Origin: Hippopus hippopus | Taxonomy: Eukaryota > Mollusca > Bivalvia > Cardiida > Cardiidae | Reading direction: 5' to 3' | NCBI GenBank assembly: GCA_946811185.2 | Contig: OX328097.1 | Span: forward strand, 60,665,063-60,729,062 | DNA: 64,000 nt | Shown here: in pieces, positions 1 to 9,805 of the stretch | Layout: every line of letters starts with the position of its first letter | How positions within the stretch are numbered: position 1 is the stretch's first letter | Made by a program: the position numbers and the translations under genes | Notes under the pieces: generated by a model | Seen by the model: the letters and a program-made list of their open reading frames with translations, nothing else | Database searches by the model: none | Told to the model about the DNA's origin: nothing

Positions 1-291
1 TATTATACAGTAACAAGGCAAACCGGTGGTGGCATTTCTTTAGCTCTAGTTTTAGATGAAATAGGTTGCTGGGAAACAAATTTAGGCAAAGTTCGAGTTT
101 TTTTAATTGGAGTTCAACACTGTTTTTTAATAGTATTACGGTCATTTGACCGCGACAATTCACTTATACATGTCTAACCATGGTTTCACCAATATGATGC
201 TGGGCTCTGCAGTGTCTCGGTCAAGGAAACCATCACGTGACCATCGCAGCAAGCCTAGATATAGCTATTGTTTCCTGATGACAAAAAGTCC

Positions 292-468
292 ACTGCGTTT
301 GAAACGGCTTCTGAAAACTTTTTCGGAAATGGATAAAATGTTAGATGCCAGCATTTTCTCTTTTTCCCAAACCGTCTTCCAACTATCTGCAGACAAACCC
401 AAACGTTTGGAACATAATTGAACTGTCGTCTGCAAATCCTTTCAATATGGACAAGTCCAAAATTTAAG
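292..468 (-). mobile_element. Family A MITE, worn partial copy
   Basis: It has the family A layout: TTCTGAAAAC, a degraded central hairpin around GCCAGCATTTTCTC, then the CTGCAAAT and GGACAAGTCC arm. Both TTAA ends are missing and the arms are diverged, so this is an old copy. Confidence 0.7.
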
Positions 469-477
469 TAACCGAGG

Positions 478-782
478 TACGATCTTAGCGGTTGATTGAA
501 TTTGCGTTTATTTATCGTCGCCACCGGTTGCCCATATGGGCGACGCCCCCTGAAGGCTGTTAGTATTGTTATGGGGGATAGTGCAGATACAGGACCAAAC
601 CCATCCTAAGTTTGGCGCGGTTCTTTAACGTGCTCGGTGTATAGCACCGTCACATGGGACCTCGGTTTAACGTCTCATCCGAAAGACTATTAGTAATTTT
701 AGATGGCCAGCCGTGGGAATCGAACCCACACTCTCAAATTCAAGAGTCTTACGCTCTACCAGCTGAGCTATGCGGGCTGGTC
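478..782 (-). mobile_element. tRNA-derived SINE (Lys-like head)
   Basis: On the minus strand the head (about 782-712) has a tRNA A box (TAGCTCAGCTGGTAGAGC) and B box (GGTTCGATTCC). The anticodon loop resembles tRNA-Lys CTT but has an extra base, and the acceptor ends do not pair cleanly, so it is a SINE head and not a working tRNA gene. The body (711-478) contains the phrases GTGCTATACACCGAGCACG and GGGCGTCGCCCATATGGGC. The 3' tail ends near CAATCAACCGC. A head fragment lies at 52415-52500 and a tail fragment at 51660-51715. I think this belongs to the molluscan V-SINE/Meta-SINE group, but the exact family is unverified. Confidence 0.75.
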
Positions 783-789
783 ATAAAAG

Positions 790-1815
790 GGAGATCTTAA
801 CGGAGTCGAAAAGTATGCATTTAGCTCGTATACTTAAGGTATTACCATCCTAACGCTTCTAGTGCGAAGCGGTTTCATACAAAAGCGTGATTAGGTTTTT
901 TTTCATACCTCCATGAAAACAAAAAAAAAAAAATTCTCTTCATTCCTTATAATTCAATATCACAGACAACAAATATGCACTTAGATAATACTAACAGTTT
1001 TTTTTTTTTTGTAAATCCAACATTGCGTATTTATTTACTGTCCTTTTCATTGATATTTCAAAGCGCGGTAAAACTGCTCCTTCATGACGTAAAAATGACG
1101 TAATTCATGACGTCATTATAGTATTGAACATTTGCAGATTGAGTGGATTTATTATTAGAAGTTCAATACGCTAGAATTAAGTTGAAAATAAGATTGTTTA
1201 AACCCAGCAGAGTAACAATGAGTTTTCAGCTCTCTCTTTGAATTTAAAGTTGGACTTTTTTTTTCAGTATTCAGAAAAAATAAATTCAGCCAGCAATTTG
1301 AACTTCGGACTCGATATAAAATCAGACCGAAAAAACATTATGAAATCACGTATACATGTTTGTTTACATTACTTTGACTGCAAAAGTAGTTCCGGCACTG
1401 CTAATTTTTTTTTCATGGAGCTATGAAAAAATTTTTTCAGCCAGTCAGAACTCGCTAATGTTCATGAAAACTATTTATATTGAATTATTAGTTGATAAAT
1501 AAGGATTTATACTGATATAATATTTTTTGCACATTTCTAACCGACCAGAAATTCCTTTGATGTCTATCTTGAAATTATTTGTTGATACTTTTGTTAGTTC
1601 CTGAAAAGGGAGGTAATTATTATCTCCCTTTGTAATGAGAATATAGTAATTTATAAATGATAATTCTAAGAAGGAAAAAATGAAAAAGTGGCTCGGTTAA
1701 AGTAGTACAATAATGCCCATTTTTAATCATAGCAAATTTTGTGGATAATATTATAGTGAAAAAAGCTGTTTTCCATTAAGAGGGTATTTACTACCTTAAC
1801 AGAAAAAGAAAGGCA
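790..1815. other. No gene or recognised repeat
   Basis: AT-rich DNA with homopolymer runs at 896-933 and 1000-1010. Three CRE-like TGACGT motifs lie at 1084-1115, one of them the full palindrome TGACGTCA at 1108-1115. Nothing here supports a gene. Confidence 0.5.
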
Positions 1816-1822
1816 GGGTTAA

Positions 1823-1905
1823 CCCTTATCCTGCTTAACCAAATAAATGAAACTTTAAAGCCGATAGTAAAAACCTGAATGGTGCTACCTAAATTCATTT
1901 TTCTT
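1823..1905 (-). mobile_element. Family B MITE, one arm only
   Basis: Starts directly after TTAA with CCCTTATCCTGCTTAA and continues through the GAAACTTTAAAGCCGATAG arm. The central hairpin and the other arm are absent. Confidence 0.65.
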
Positions 1906-1989
1906 TTGGATAAAGAATATGATTCAAATATATTGGAGTCAAACTTAATTTGGGATTTGACATAAAATCTGTATAAAAAGAGATTGAAA

Positions 1990-2418
1990 AATTGTTATTG
2001 AACAAGCCTTTGGCGAGTTTAAATAATTTGTTATTTTTCAAAATGACCAACGGATGTCAGCTTTTTTGCCAAAAAAATTATATCTAAACCATAAAGGTTT
2101 ATGATGTGAAAAAAACATAGACCTACGTGTGCATGTGTTTTGAAATTTACATGAATTAGACCTATTTGCTCCTTTAACAGGTGTGTATGTCTCGGACGAA
2201 AAAATATGTATACATATATTTCCAAGAAAGCTTATGTAAAATTATATTCAAATCTACAGAAAGATAAAAGTTCGTTGCTTTGTGACGATTACCAAGTTTG
2301 ACAGTGGAAGTAACAGGGAAATCTAGGTCAGCAGTGTTTAAAAAATAACGCGTATGGTTACAAAGCTTTGACCAGTGACGGAACTACTTGCTTTGCCCAG
2401 ACGTGTGCAAGATAAGTT
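1990..2418 (+). repeat. Family I dispersed repeat
   Basis: About 430 bp shared with 7860-8270 in order: GCCTTTGGCGAG, ATGTCAG, AAATTTACATGAA, CCTATTTGCT, CGGACGAAAA, TTTGACAGT, CAGACGTGTG. Diverged fragments lie at 4740-4960 (reverse) and 47090-47195. No open reading frame or terminal repeats are evident, so the class is unknown. Confidence 0.6.
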
Positions 2419-2521
2419 CCTAATGGCTTTATAACCTTGAAAACGACTGTAGCTGTTTGGTACAAAGCAAAACTCACTCAAAAGTTAAAAAGATTAAAGT
2501 GAGAATACTAAGTCTTGTACT

Positions 2522-2990
2522 CCTAAAGGCCCAACAGCGGCCAAAAAATCAAAATAGGCGTTAAAATGCATTTAAATTTAAATCATACCATTTAAAAGTA
2601 TGGAAAATATTGTGAAGATGACAATCTGTTATAGCGTGGTCGGTCCAAGTGATAGTCGATGGTAGGAAAATGAATTTTTAAAATCAGGCAAAAAGTAAAC
2701 AAAAGACAGAGTGACTTGACAGGTTTTAACCTAGTTTTGAAATTAATATCTCTGCCAGGGACTAACAGTGGGACCAACCGAACAATAACATATTGTCATC
2801 TTCAGGTTTTGACCTAGTTTTGAAAAAAAAATTCTCTGCCCGCGACTAGCACTGTAAAAACCGTACATTACAAAAATAGATTGTCATCTTTACTATAATT
2901 CCCATACTTTTAAATGGTATGATTTAAATTAAAATGCATTTTAACATCCACTTTGTTTACTTTTGGAATCTACTGTTACTTTAAGTTCCT
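2522..2990 (+). mobile_element. Family E inverted-repeat element
   Basis: The left arm (about 2522-2790) and the right arm (about 2810-2980) mirror each other: AAATGCATTTAAAT and ATCATACCATTTAAAAGTAT on the left, ATACTTTTAAATGGTATGAT and AAATGCATTTTAACATC on the right. The internal phrases TTTTGACCTAGTTTTGAAA and CTCTGCC occur twice. Other copies are at 50443-50770, 59358-59610 and 62279-62640. It is a MITE-like element with long imperfect arms and no coding capacity. Confidence 0.7.
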
Positions 2991-3176
2991 TCGTCTCCAA
3001 ACGTATATTATAAATCATAAATTATAAATTTTCTTGTCTAGGACTAGTGAAAGCCAGCAAACATATGTTTTTTTTTCTCCAAGTTTATTTCTTCTTTACA
3101 GAGATCATTTTTTTCTAAATTATAAACATGGCAAGTAGAAAAAAATATAAGCCATGCTTTTTGAAAATGAAAATTT

Positions 3177-3411
3177 AATGCATATCCGTAATGCATGACA
3201 CAAATCAAGACATTTCATGATTATAGATTCTTAATATCCATTTTATATGACCAAATCACGAGATAGAATGGTCCTTGGACACGCAGAAAATTTAAAAATG
3301 GCAAAAAGTTTCGATTCATGTCGGCCTGCGCGGACTGCGCAGGCTGACATGAGTCGATACTTTTTGCAGTTGCATTAAACACCCTTTTCAAAGAGGATTG
3401 CTCATATAGAA
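3177..3411 (-). mobile_element. Family D MITE
   Basis: Reads AATGCATATCCGTAATGCAT, then GGTCCTTGGACACGCAGAAA, then the hairpin GCCTGCGCGGACTGCGCAGGC near 3325-3346, ending in CCCTTTTCAAAGAG and GCTCATAT. The outer left end is missing. Confidence 0.75.
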
Positions 3412-3479
3412 GTATCGAAACAATGCAGAGCGGTGATAGAGAAGTGAGTTATGTCGCAGTGACTGTTGCCGGAAGAATC

Positions 3480-3668
3480 TGGCCGACCTGGGAGATGTAT
3501 CGACAATGGTTATGTAGAAAAACAGACATTTGCTTCCGAAGAATATTGCCCAATATACTGGCAAGAGGAAGTCCAGGAAAGCACGGATATGTGCAATAGT
3601 CGCCGTTTTATAAATAAAATAATAATGTTGAAAACGGCGTTAAACACCATACAAACACACAAGCAAAC
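3480..3668 (+). mobile_element. SINE body fragment (GTTGAAAACGGCG type)
   Basis: Shares with the SINE at 23917-24155 the order GGCAAGA, CCAGGAA, ATATGTG and a terminal AATGTTGAAAACGGCGTTAA followed by an A/C-rich tail (CAAACACACAAGCAAAC). The tRNA-like head is not clear. Confidence 0.6.
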
Positions 3669-3721
3669 ATTTTTTACAGATAACAGTTATATGAGTATGC
3701 ATTCATAGTTTTATGAAGTGG

Positions 3722-3736
3722 AGGGGGGGGGGGGGT
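3722..3736 (+). repeat. Poly-G tract
   Basis: Run of G interrupted near its end by a single T. Confidence 0.9.
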
Positions 3737-3834
3737 GTGGAGGAATCGTACAGTCATACCTAGCCTTTAAATGCGTTTCTACAAAAATCCATGTACAGAA
3801 AATGTTTGTTACTACATCTACGTAATGCCTTTAA

Positions 3835-4012
3835 CTCCTTACCAAACGACAAAATTTTAGATGAACTCAAATTGAAAGCATTTGCAGACCACAAATTAAG
3901 TGTAATTAAAGATAAATTCTGTCTTTTGAATGGTGGAAAACATTGTGGGAACTGGAGAAAATGCTGGTCACCAGCATTTTCTTCTTTTCCCACCTTTTTT
4001 TTTTATTATCTA
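3835..4012 (+). mobile_element. Family A MITE, 3' truncated
   Basis: TTAA at 3831-3834, then CTCCTTACCAAACGACAAAA, the GCAGACCACAAATTAA arm and the hairpin GGAGAAAATGCTGGTCACCA. The right arm is lost at a T-run near 4000. Confidence 0.8.
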
Positions 4013-4115
4013 TCTCTCTATGGATCATTAGAATCTTGTAAGTTTAACTGTAGTTTTAACAGAACTGAAGATGATTAAACCCATTGAAAATTAGGAAATT
4101 AATTTTTTTTTATTG

Positions 4116-4148
4116 GAAATTTATTTATTTATTTATTTATTTATCTAT

Positions 4149-4192
<44 letters not shown>
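4116..4192 (+). repeat. (ATTT)n microsatellite
   Basis: About 18 tandem TTTA units with one CTAT interruption at about 4144. Confidence 0.95.
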
Positions 4193-4428
4193 ATCTCGAA
4201 CAAATCCCTTAAAATCAAAACAGCAAACAAAAAAGATAGTGCTGTATTGCTGTCAGTTAGAATAGTTTTATTATTTTTTGGACCGTTTTATTATTTCTTT
4301 TTTTTTTTGTATGAGTATTTTTCAATTTATTTTTAGTTTGTATTTGTATTTACTCAGATTTTTTTGTTAAACAAATGCATCTTGCACAGAAGGAGACATT
4401 GGAGGAAGCATGATTGCGCATCTTTCGT

Positions 4429-4432
<4 letters not shown>

Positions 4433-4469
<37 letters not shown>
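4433..4469 (+). repeat. (CT)n microsatellite
   Basis: About 18 CT dinucleotides. Confidence 0.95.
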
Positions 4470-4472
<3 letters not shown>

Positions 4473-4485
4473 GAGTTCTTTCTTC

Positions 4486-4640
4486 TCTAAAGCCCAATAA
4501 AGGCCAAAAATAAAAAAAGCGGGTATTAGAATGCATACCATTTAAAAGAATCAAAATCATTTCGAAGGTAAACATCTTTTATTTATATATTTAATTTTGA
4601 AATGCAATTTAATTCCTGTCAGCGACTAACAATATAGTCA
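4486..4640. mobile_element. Family E fragment
   Basis: Contains AAAGGCCAAAAATA, GAATGCATACCATTTAAAAG and CCTGTCAGCGACTAACAATA, all in family E order, but the inner part is deleted. Confidence 0.5.
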
Positions 4641-4739
4641 TTACGAATTTTCGTAGCTTACACACGTTGCTCGTGTCATAGCTATGATTATCTTACATCT
4701 TTAGATTTAAAGTTTCTTACATGTATACTTCCTTAGCAT

Positions 4740-4960
4740 TATTTTTTGCACCGGTCAAGTACGCGAATAGGTCTCGTTCGTGTAAATTTCAATACATATG
4801 TACGTGTGGTGGCCAATGTTTTTACACATTATGACTTACTAAGTATAATTCTTTAGGGTACAGTCATGTTATGAAAAGAATCTGACACTTGATGGCTTTT
4901 TAGATAAAATTTTATTTGTCAAAAATGTTATAAAACTCGCCAATGGCTCGCTTTATTATT
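4740..4960 (-). repeat. Family I fragment, reverse orientation
   Basis: Reverse complement of family I landmarks: GAATCTGACACTTGATGGC and AACTCGCCAATGGCTCG match the GCCTTTGGCGAG and TTATGTCAGATTC landmarks of 7860-8270. Confidence 0.5.
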
Positions 4961-5242
4961 TTTTTCCTAGATTCATTTGATAAAATGTTATCTTAAATGC
5001 CAACGTATGACAGACCCAGTTTCTGAAACAAGTTACATTTTGATATTCCTCTGACTAGCAAACGTGACTCAGAGAAGATAAAAGTCGTTTGTTGAGATTT
5101 ATTGAGAAAATTCGCTTATATTCTTTTTAAATGTTATAAAGAGAAAAAGAATATGAAAACACAAAAATGTGCAAAGAGGAGCCATATCTTGTAACTATTA
5201 ACCCCCTTTTTTAACCATATTTGGTCATGACAAGATAATTAA

Positions 5243-5366
5243 TAACCCTTATCCCGCTACATAAGTTAAATGGAACTTTCAAGCCAGTAGTAAAATACTA
5301 GAATAATGCTATTTCAAACTCCTATTCGGACTGTGTAGATCCAAGATCAGACTACACGTTCTGTGC
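5243..5366 (-). mobile_element. Family B MITE, truncated
   Basis: Begins TAACCCTTATCCCGCTACAT and runs to CAGACTACACGTTCTGTGC, where it breaks off at the hairpin apex. Confidence 0.7.
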
Positions 5367-5435
5367 TTCCTTGGTTTTGGTTTCAATTCGTTACAAGTTA
5401 AAATGTCTTTATACCTATAATTTGTTCAAAGTGTA

Positions 5436-5583
5436 TTTGTCACTTCTTGGTCCATGTTCACCTACAAAAGCAACTATTTTTAAACCGTTTGGTGTATCCA
5501 ATCAGAAGTTGTGTTACTTTGAGAAAATCTTGAAGATAAGACTAAGAATGTTCTTTACAATGGCTTTTGAATGCGGACCCTGA
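5436..5583. mobile_element. Family G inverted-repeat MITE, worn
   Basis: Contains CCAATCAGAAGTTGTGTTAC and ends in GAATGCGGACCCTG. The arms match 25455-25635 and 49140-49326 imperfectly. Confidence 0.45.
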
Positions 5584-5665
5584 TGTTTCTTGTATTATGG
5601 GCCGGAGGCCTTTAATGAAATTATTGTATTATTGTATTGTATAACGTCTTTCAAAGATACATTAA

Positions 5666-5871
5666 CCATTATCCTGCTAAATAAATTCAACTGAAACTTT
5701 CAAGGCGACAGTAAAAGCCCAAATTTTTCTATTTCAAAGGTATTATTGGAGGAACGATATCTCCTTATCGGACAGTTTAGATCTAAGATCAGACTGCACG
5801 TTTTCGTGCAGTCTGATCTTGATCTAAACTGTCAGCAAAAGGTCAGTGAGTCGCGCTTAGCAGCCTAAGGG
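5666..5871 (-). mobile_element. Family B MITE, complete
   Basis: Flanked by TTAA at 5662-5665 and 5872-5875. The 206-bp element reads CCATTATCCTGCTAAATA, the GAAACTTTCAAGGCGACAG arm, a palindrome centred near 5807 (AGATCAGACTGCACG and CGTGCAGTCTGATCTT), and ends GCGCTTAGCAGCCTAAGGG. TTAA borders with CCC-type ends are what piggyBac-like elements leave. There is no coding capacity. Confidence 0.85.
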
Positions 5872-6040
5872 TTAAACGCCCCTTTTCCTAGAGTACCACT
5901 TTTACTGATCTATCAAACCTTTATGAATTTTGATCAACCCTATCTTCCAAGGATACTTTTTAAGTCGACCGTTGCATTTTTTCACGAAGAGGAAATGAAG
6001 TAAATGAACTTTTTCTGAAACATTTTGTGTGCACTTTTAA

Positions 6041-6195
6041 CCCTCTACCAGAAGCTTTCGTGTTATAATGACTGAAAAAGAAGGCATTCGAACACACTGT
6101 TGGGAAAATAAGAAAGAGCTGATAATTATTAATAATTGATTGTCGTTTGCGAATGCTTCGAGTTTGGACAAGTCCAAAACAATGTCGTCTGTGCA
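6041..6195 (-). mobile_element. Family A MITE, diverged
   Basis: TTAA at 6037-6040, then CCCTCTACCAGAAGC. The arm landmarks GAAAAAGAAGGC and TTTGGACAAGTCCAAAACAA are kept, but the central hairpin has decayed. Confidence 0.65.
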
Positions 6196-6439
6196 ATAGT
6201 AAATTCATAGGTATTTTCCATTGCAGAAGATTTCATTGCAGACGATTGTGGTTCACGACAAGACGAACCAGCTTTCCACACAAATAAAAACCAGAGCTCT
6301 ATCAACAATTTCTAAAGCCACAAAGCTTCGGTCTAACTTCGGTTTTGTCCCTTGAATGCAAAGCAGATGTAGCTTGTACTTTCAGTGGGTAGGAAAGAAC
6401 AATACAAAATGTAAAAGCAAGGCTGGTTTTGCCAGTTTA

Positions 6440-6560
6440 TGCCACAAAATATCGACACAGCGTAGATTTCAGATCACCGTGCACTCTCCGTGCAGTCTGG
6501 TTTTGGATCTACTTTGTCGGGTAAAAGCTCTTAAAGTTGACGTTAACACGCTAAGAGTCA
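6440..6560. mobile_element. Family B remnant
   Basis: CGTAGATTTCAGATCACCGTG and CCGTGCAGTCTGG recall the family B hairpin. Heavily diverged. Confidence 0.4.
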
Positions 6561-6699
6561 GACTGCAGTGTCGCCCACGCATCGCCATTATTCCATGCTC
6601 GAATTTCACGTTGCGTCTAAAAGTTTTTCTCACTCAGTTTTATTCGGGATTTGTACAACACTTATCTATTTTATGGTCAACTCCAGCAACAAGGTAAAC

Positions 6700-7145
6700 C
6701 TCACAAAATTACCTAATTTTCATAGCGAGATAAAAAAAAACTTTTGAAAAAATTTGAACTGCTAGGTTATAAGGAGCTCAGAAATAACAATGAGTAAAAT
6801 GTGCACTTATGGTTTCATAAAAAATATGATCTCGCCGAATGAAATCTCTTGAGACATGTTCGAAAATGAGCGAAAATGAATCATAAAAATTCCTACTCGT
6901 CAATAGCATTATTTTTCATGGATCCAATGACAAATGATATTTGGATGAACTTTTATTTCAAGCTTGGAAATATTTTGTTGCATTCTAAAAAAAAATGTGA
7001 AACTAGACAAATAAAGTGCTTCAGCAAACATTTATCAAAGCACTGAATTGTTTTAAAATAACTGCTTCTGTATAATTGCTTGTTGCTCGATCCGTCAATT
7101 TTCAGTTTTATTTTCCTCGGTTATTTTTTTTATCTGGAGTAAACA
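6700..7145. other. No gene or recognised repeat
   Basis: AT-rich sequence with scattered A-runs. Nothing supportable seen. Confidence 0.5.
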
Positions 7146-7277
7146 TTAGCCATGTGAAAAGGCGGCTTAAAGCATCTGCATATTACCTCCGCTCTGTGCT
7201 AGGGAAATTACTCTGTGTTAAGGAGGTTTAATAGCCATGGTAAAAAGGCTTTCATAAAAACATCCAAGCAAATAGGT

Positions 7278-7303
7278 TGAAAATTGACAAAGGGGGGGGG
7301 GGG
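7278..7303 (-). mobile_element. Left stub of the family D copy split by A
   Basis: GACAAAGG plus a G-run corresponds to the family D end GGCAAAAGGGG just before its internal TTAATGCATC. The rest of D resumes at 7532 after the A insertion. Confidence 0.5.
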
Positions 7304-7307
7304 TTAA

Positions 7308-7527
7308 CTCTTTAGCAAACAATGCCGGCTTTTAACGACCCTAGGGAAGAAGCCTTTGAAAACATTGTGGGAAAAGGAGAAAATGCTGGAAACCAGCATT
7401 TTCTCCTTTTCCCACAATGTTTTCTACTCTTCTAAAGTCAAGTTTCAATTTTTGAGTTACGTTTATTTTGTCGTCTGCAAATGCTTTCAATTTGGACAAG
7501 TCTAAAATTTTGTCGTTTGGTAAAGAG
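7308..7527 (-). mobile_element. Family A MITE, complete, inside D
   Basis: A 220-bp element between TTAA at 7304-7307 and 7528-7531. It has the GGGAAAAGGAGAAAATGCTG and CAGCATTTTCTCCTTTTCCC palindrome, followed by the CTGCAAATGCTTTCAATTTG and GGACAAGTCTAAAATTTTG arm. Both flanks are family D, so A entered a TTAA inside D. Confidence 0.9.
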
Positions 7528-7531
7528 TTAA

Positions 7532-7757
7532 TGCATCTCCGTGATACATAATACCAAACAACTCATCAAAGTATTATGGATCCATAAAATTCATTCTGTA
7601 TAACAACCGACTGGATCATGTGGTACACAGGTCCTTTGACATACAGAAAATTGACCAATAGCAAAAAGTTTCGACACAGGCAGGTTGACTTGAGTCGATA
7701 CTTTTTGCAGATGAATTAAGCCCACTTTTCACAATGCATGGCTTATTTACATGTTCA
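7532..7757 (-). mobile_element. Family D MITE, right part
   Basis: TGCATCTCCGTGATACAT, TATGGATCCATAAAATTCAT, GGTCCTTTGACATACAGAAA, a degraded hairpin (GACACAGGCAGGTTGACTTG), then GCCCACTTTTCACAATGCAT. Confidence 0.75.
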
Positions 7758-7859
7758 CGTATAAGTAAGTAATAATTGAGATATTTAGTTTGGTGATAGG
7801 TATAGTATCTGTGCGTAAGTTGGCATTTGAGTTAAAATTGTATCAAACGGGTTAAAGAA

Positions 7860-8270
7860 ATTGTTATTAAGGGAGCCTTTGGCGAGCCAAATAACAAAAT
7901 TGAAATAAAAATTTACCTTAAAAGCCAACTTATGTCAGATTCTTTTCATCAAATACATGTAAATGTATACCGAGAAGTAAACTTCATGTGTTGAAACATT
8001 AGCCATGAAAATTTACATGAAGCCTATTTGCTTCTTTGACAGAATTGTGTACATCACGGACGAAAACATGGTTCCAAAGAAAACTTGGATTTAATGATTT
8101 TGCTTTGAATCTAAGGATGATAAAACTCGTAGCTTTGTCACTGTCATAAATTTTGACAGTTTATTTCACAGAGAAATCTGTCAACAGTGTCCCTGAAATG
8201 AGGCGTATGAATACAGAGGCTTGACTAAATACGACATTCATTTGCTTATCTCAGACGTGTGTAAGATATA
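7860..8270 (+). repeat. Family I dispersed repeat
   Basis: Second long copy, colinear with 1990-2418. It ends at CAGACGTGTGTAAGATATA, exactly where the LINE tail begins. The same CAGACGTGTG phrase closes the first copy, so the LINE may have inserted at or near the family I end. Confidence 0.6.
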
Positions 8271-9800
8271 CTCAACTCAACTCAACTCAACTCAACTTTA
8301 TTAGGCATTCGGCAAACGAATATGCCATTGGCCATTTACAAAAAAAAACCATGGATATATGGCAATGACTGACATGCAAAGTATACATACATATACATTT
8401 AACATTAACTACCATTATACAAAAAGATTATTCAGAATTAATCGACGCGATTAAAAATTTCCTCCTTTGTAAAGCTTCCTTTATGAATTTTGCTGTATTG
8501 ATTTGTGTATTTTTTTTTTTTGACGATAAGATGCGGATAAATTTACTGAAATTAGGCCTAGTACAGGAAAGGTACTTAGTTCTAAGGTCACTAAATTTAC
8601 TGCATATGCAAAGAAAGTGATACTCAGATTCAACTAAAGAACGATCGCAGAGTTTACATATTCTTTGGCTTCTATCTATATTGAGAATTCTCCCCGTTTC
8701 AATTTCGAGTTTGTGGGATGCTAATCTGAATTGTGTAAGCTTTATTCTAAGTGTTTAATTAAAAACATTATTCAAATATGATTCGTACTCGAAACAATTT
8801 TTAAACTTGCAGTAATACTCTAATTTAGAACAATCATTTATACTGCTGTGCCATTCTTGTATAAAATTATCTCTCAGGCGATGTTGTATTAGCAAAAGAT
8901 CGACGTTATTCAAATTATTTTTCTCTAAAAGGTATGCTAGACCTGTGTTATTTAAAATCTGCCTGATCTTATTGACCCATAAAATGTGCGACTGATTGGT
9001 GATTAAATTTTGCTCGCTGTATATTTTAGATATTAGACTTTCATCACTACTTCTTACCTTTACCCATTATTTCATAGCTCTCTCTTTTGCTATAATAGAA
9101 AGAGGATACCTACCAAGTTCACCATATACCGCAAAGTTTGGGGTCTGTGTATGAATACCTAGAATACTTTTGCAGAATTTTATGTGCAGTCTGTCGATCT
9201 GTTTTAAACCATATATTCCCCATACCTCTGCGGCATATAGCAAAATCGGTGATATCAATCTATCGAATAAATGTAGTTTTGTTTTAATATCAAATTTTGT
9301 TCTTTTAAATAATTGAAATAAATTCATCATAGCTCTATTTGCCTGATCATGTAACGCTGAAACTGCTTGTGTGAATAAACCGTTTTTTGAAAATTTGATA
9401 CCGAGATAACAAAAGTGGTCTACAATTTCTAGCTTTTCGGTGTCAAATTGTGTTTTCTTTTTTCAAAAATACAAATTTTGCTTTTTCCGACATTGATTTT
9501 TAAACCCCATTGTTTGGCATAATCCGAGATACCGTTAAGTTGTTTTTGGAGACTGTTTTTATCTGTTGTAAAGATAACCATGTCCTCTGCAAACATAAGC
9601 ATATAGACTGACAGATATTCTATATCACTTTGGGTAAGATTTTCTGAATTTAAAGATATCTCTTATATTATTTACAAATAAAATAAAGAGGAGAGGTGAT
9701 AACGGTTCACCTTGCTTTAAGCCGACTGTTATATCTATAAATTCAGAAAGATTTGAATAGATACTTTGATACATGATTTCACATGATATAGAGGGTATTT
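8271..9800 (-). mobile_element. Non-LTR retrotransposon (LINE), 5' truncated
   Basis: Minus strand. The 3' end is an AATAAA-like segment running into five tandem TTGAG units (8271-8297), the short-repeat tail seen in some LINE clades. Upstream are a zinc-knuckle-like region (ICKLCDRS, then SEYHFL, at about 8590-8680) and the reverse transcriptase fragment. The copy stops near 9800 at the J/N composite, so the 5' part, including any endonuclease, is missing. There are no LTRs. The clade (CR1, L2 or other) was not resolved. Confidence 0.8.
9067..9790 (-). pseudogene. Reverse transcriptase fragment of a LINE (broken)
   Basis: Copies element RNA into DNA in an intact LINE. Reading the minus strand, about 9720-9690 encodes GLKQGEPLSPLLF, a standard reverse transcriptase motif. 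About 9590 encodes FAED where the catalytic motif is normally (Y/F)ADD, so the first catalytic Asp is Glu here. WGLKINVGKSK follows. The last 264 bases (9330-9067) read open and contain LISPILLYAAEVWG and GELGRYPLS, typical of the domain after the palm. Frameshifts near 9655 and 9460 and an in-frame stop just before 9067 show it is dead. The reading resumes past that stop to about 8520 with a further stop near 8755. Confidence 0.85.
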
Positions 9801-9805
9801 GTTTT

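Noticed and set aside
712..782. Functional tRNA-Lys gene
   Set aside because: The anticodon loop has an extra base, the acceptor stem does not pair cleanly, and the sequence continues into a SINE body.
7305..7531. Rho-independent terminators at A and B hairpins
   Set aside because: The hairpins resemble terminators but are interspersed eukaryotic elements with target duplications.
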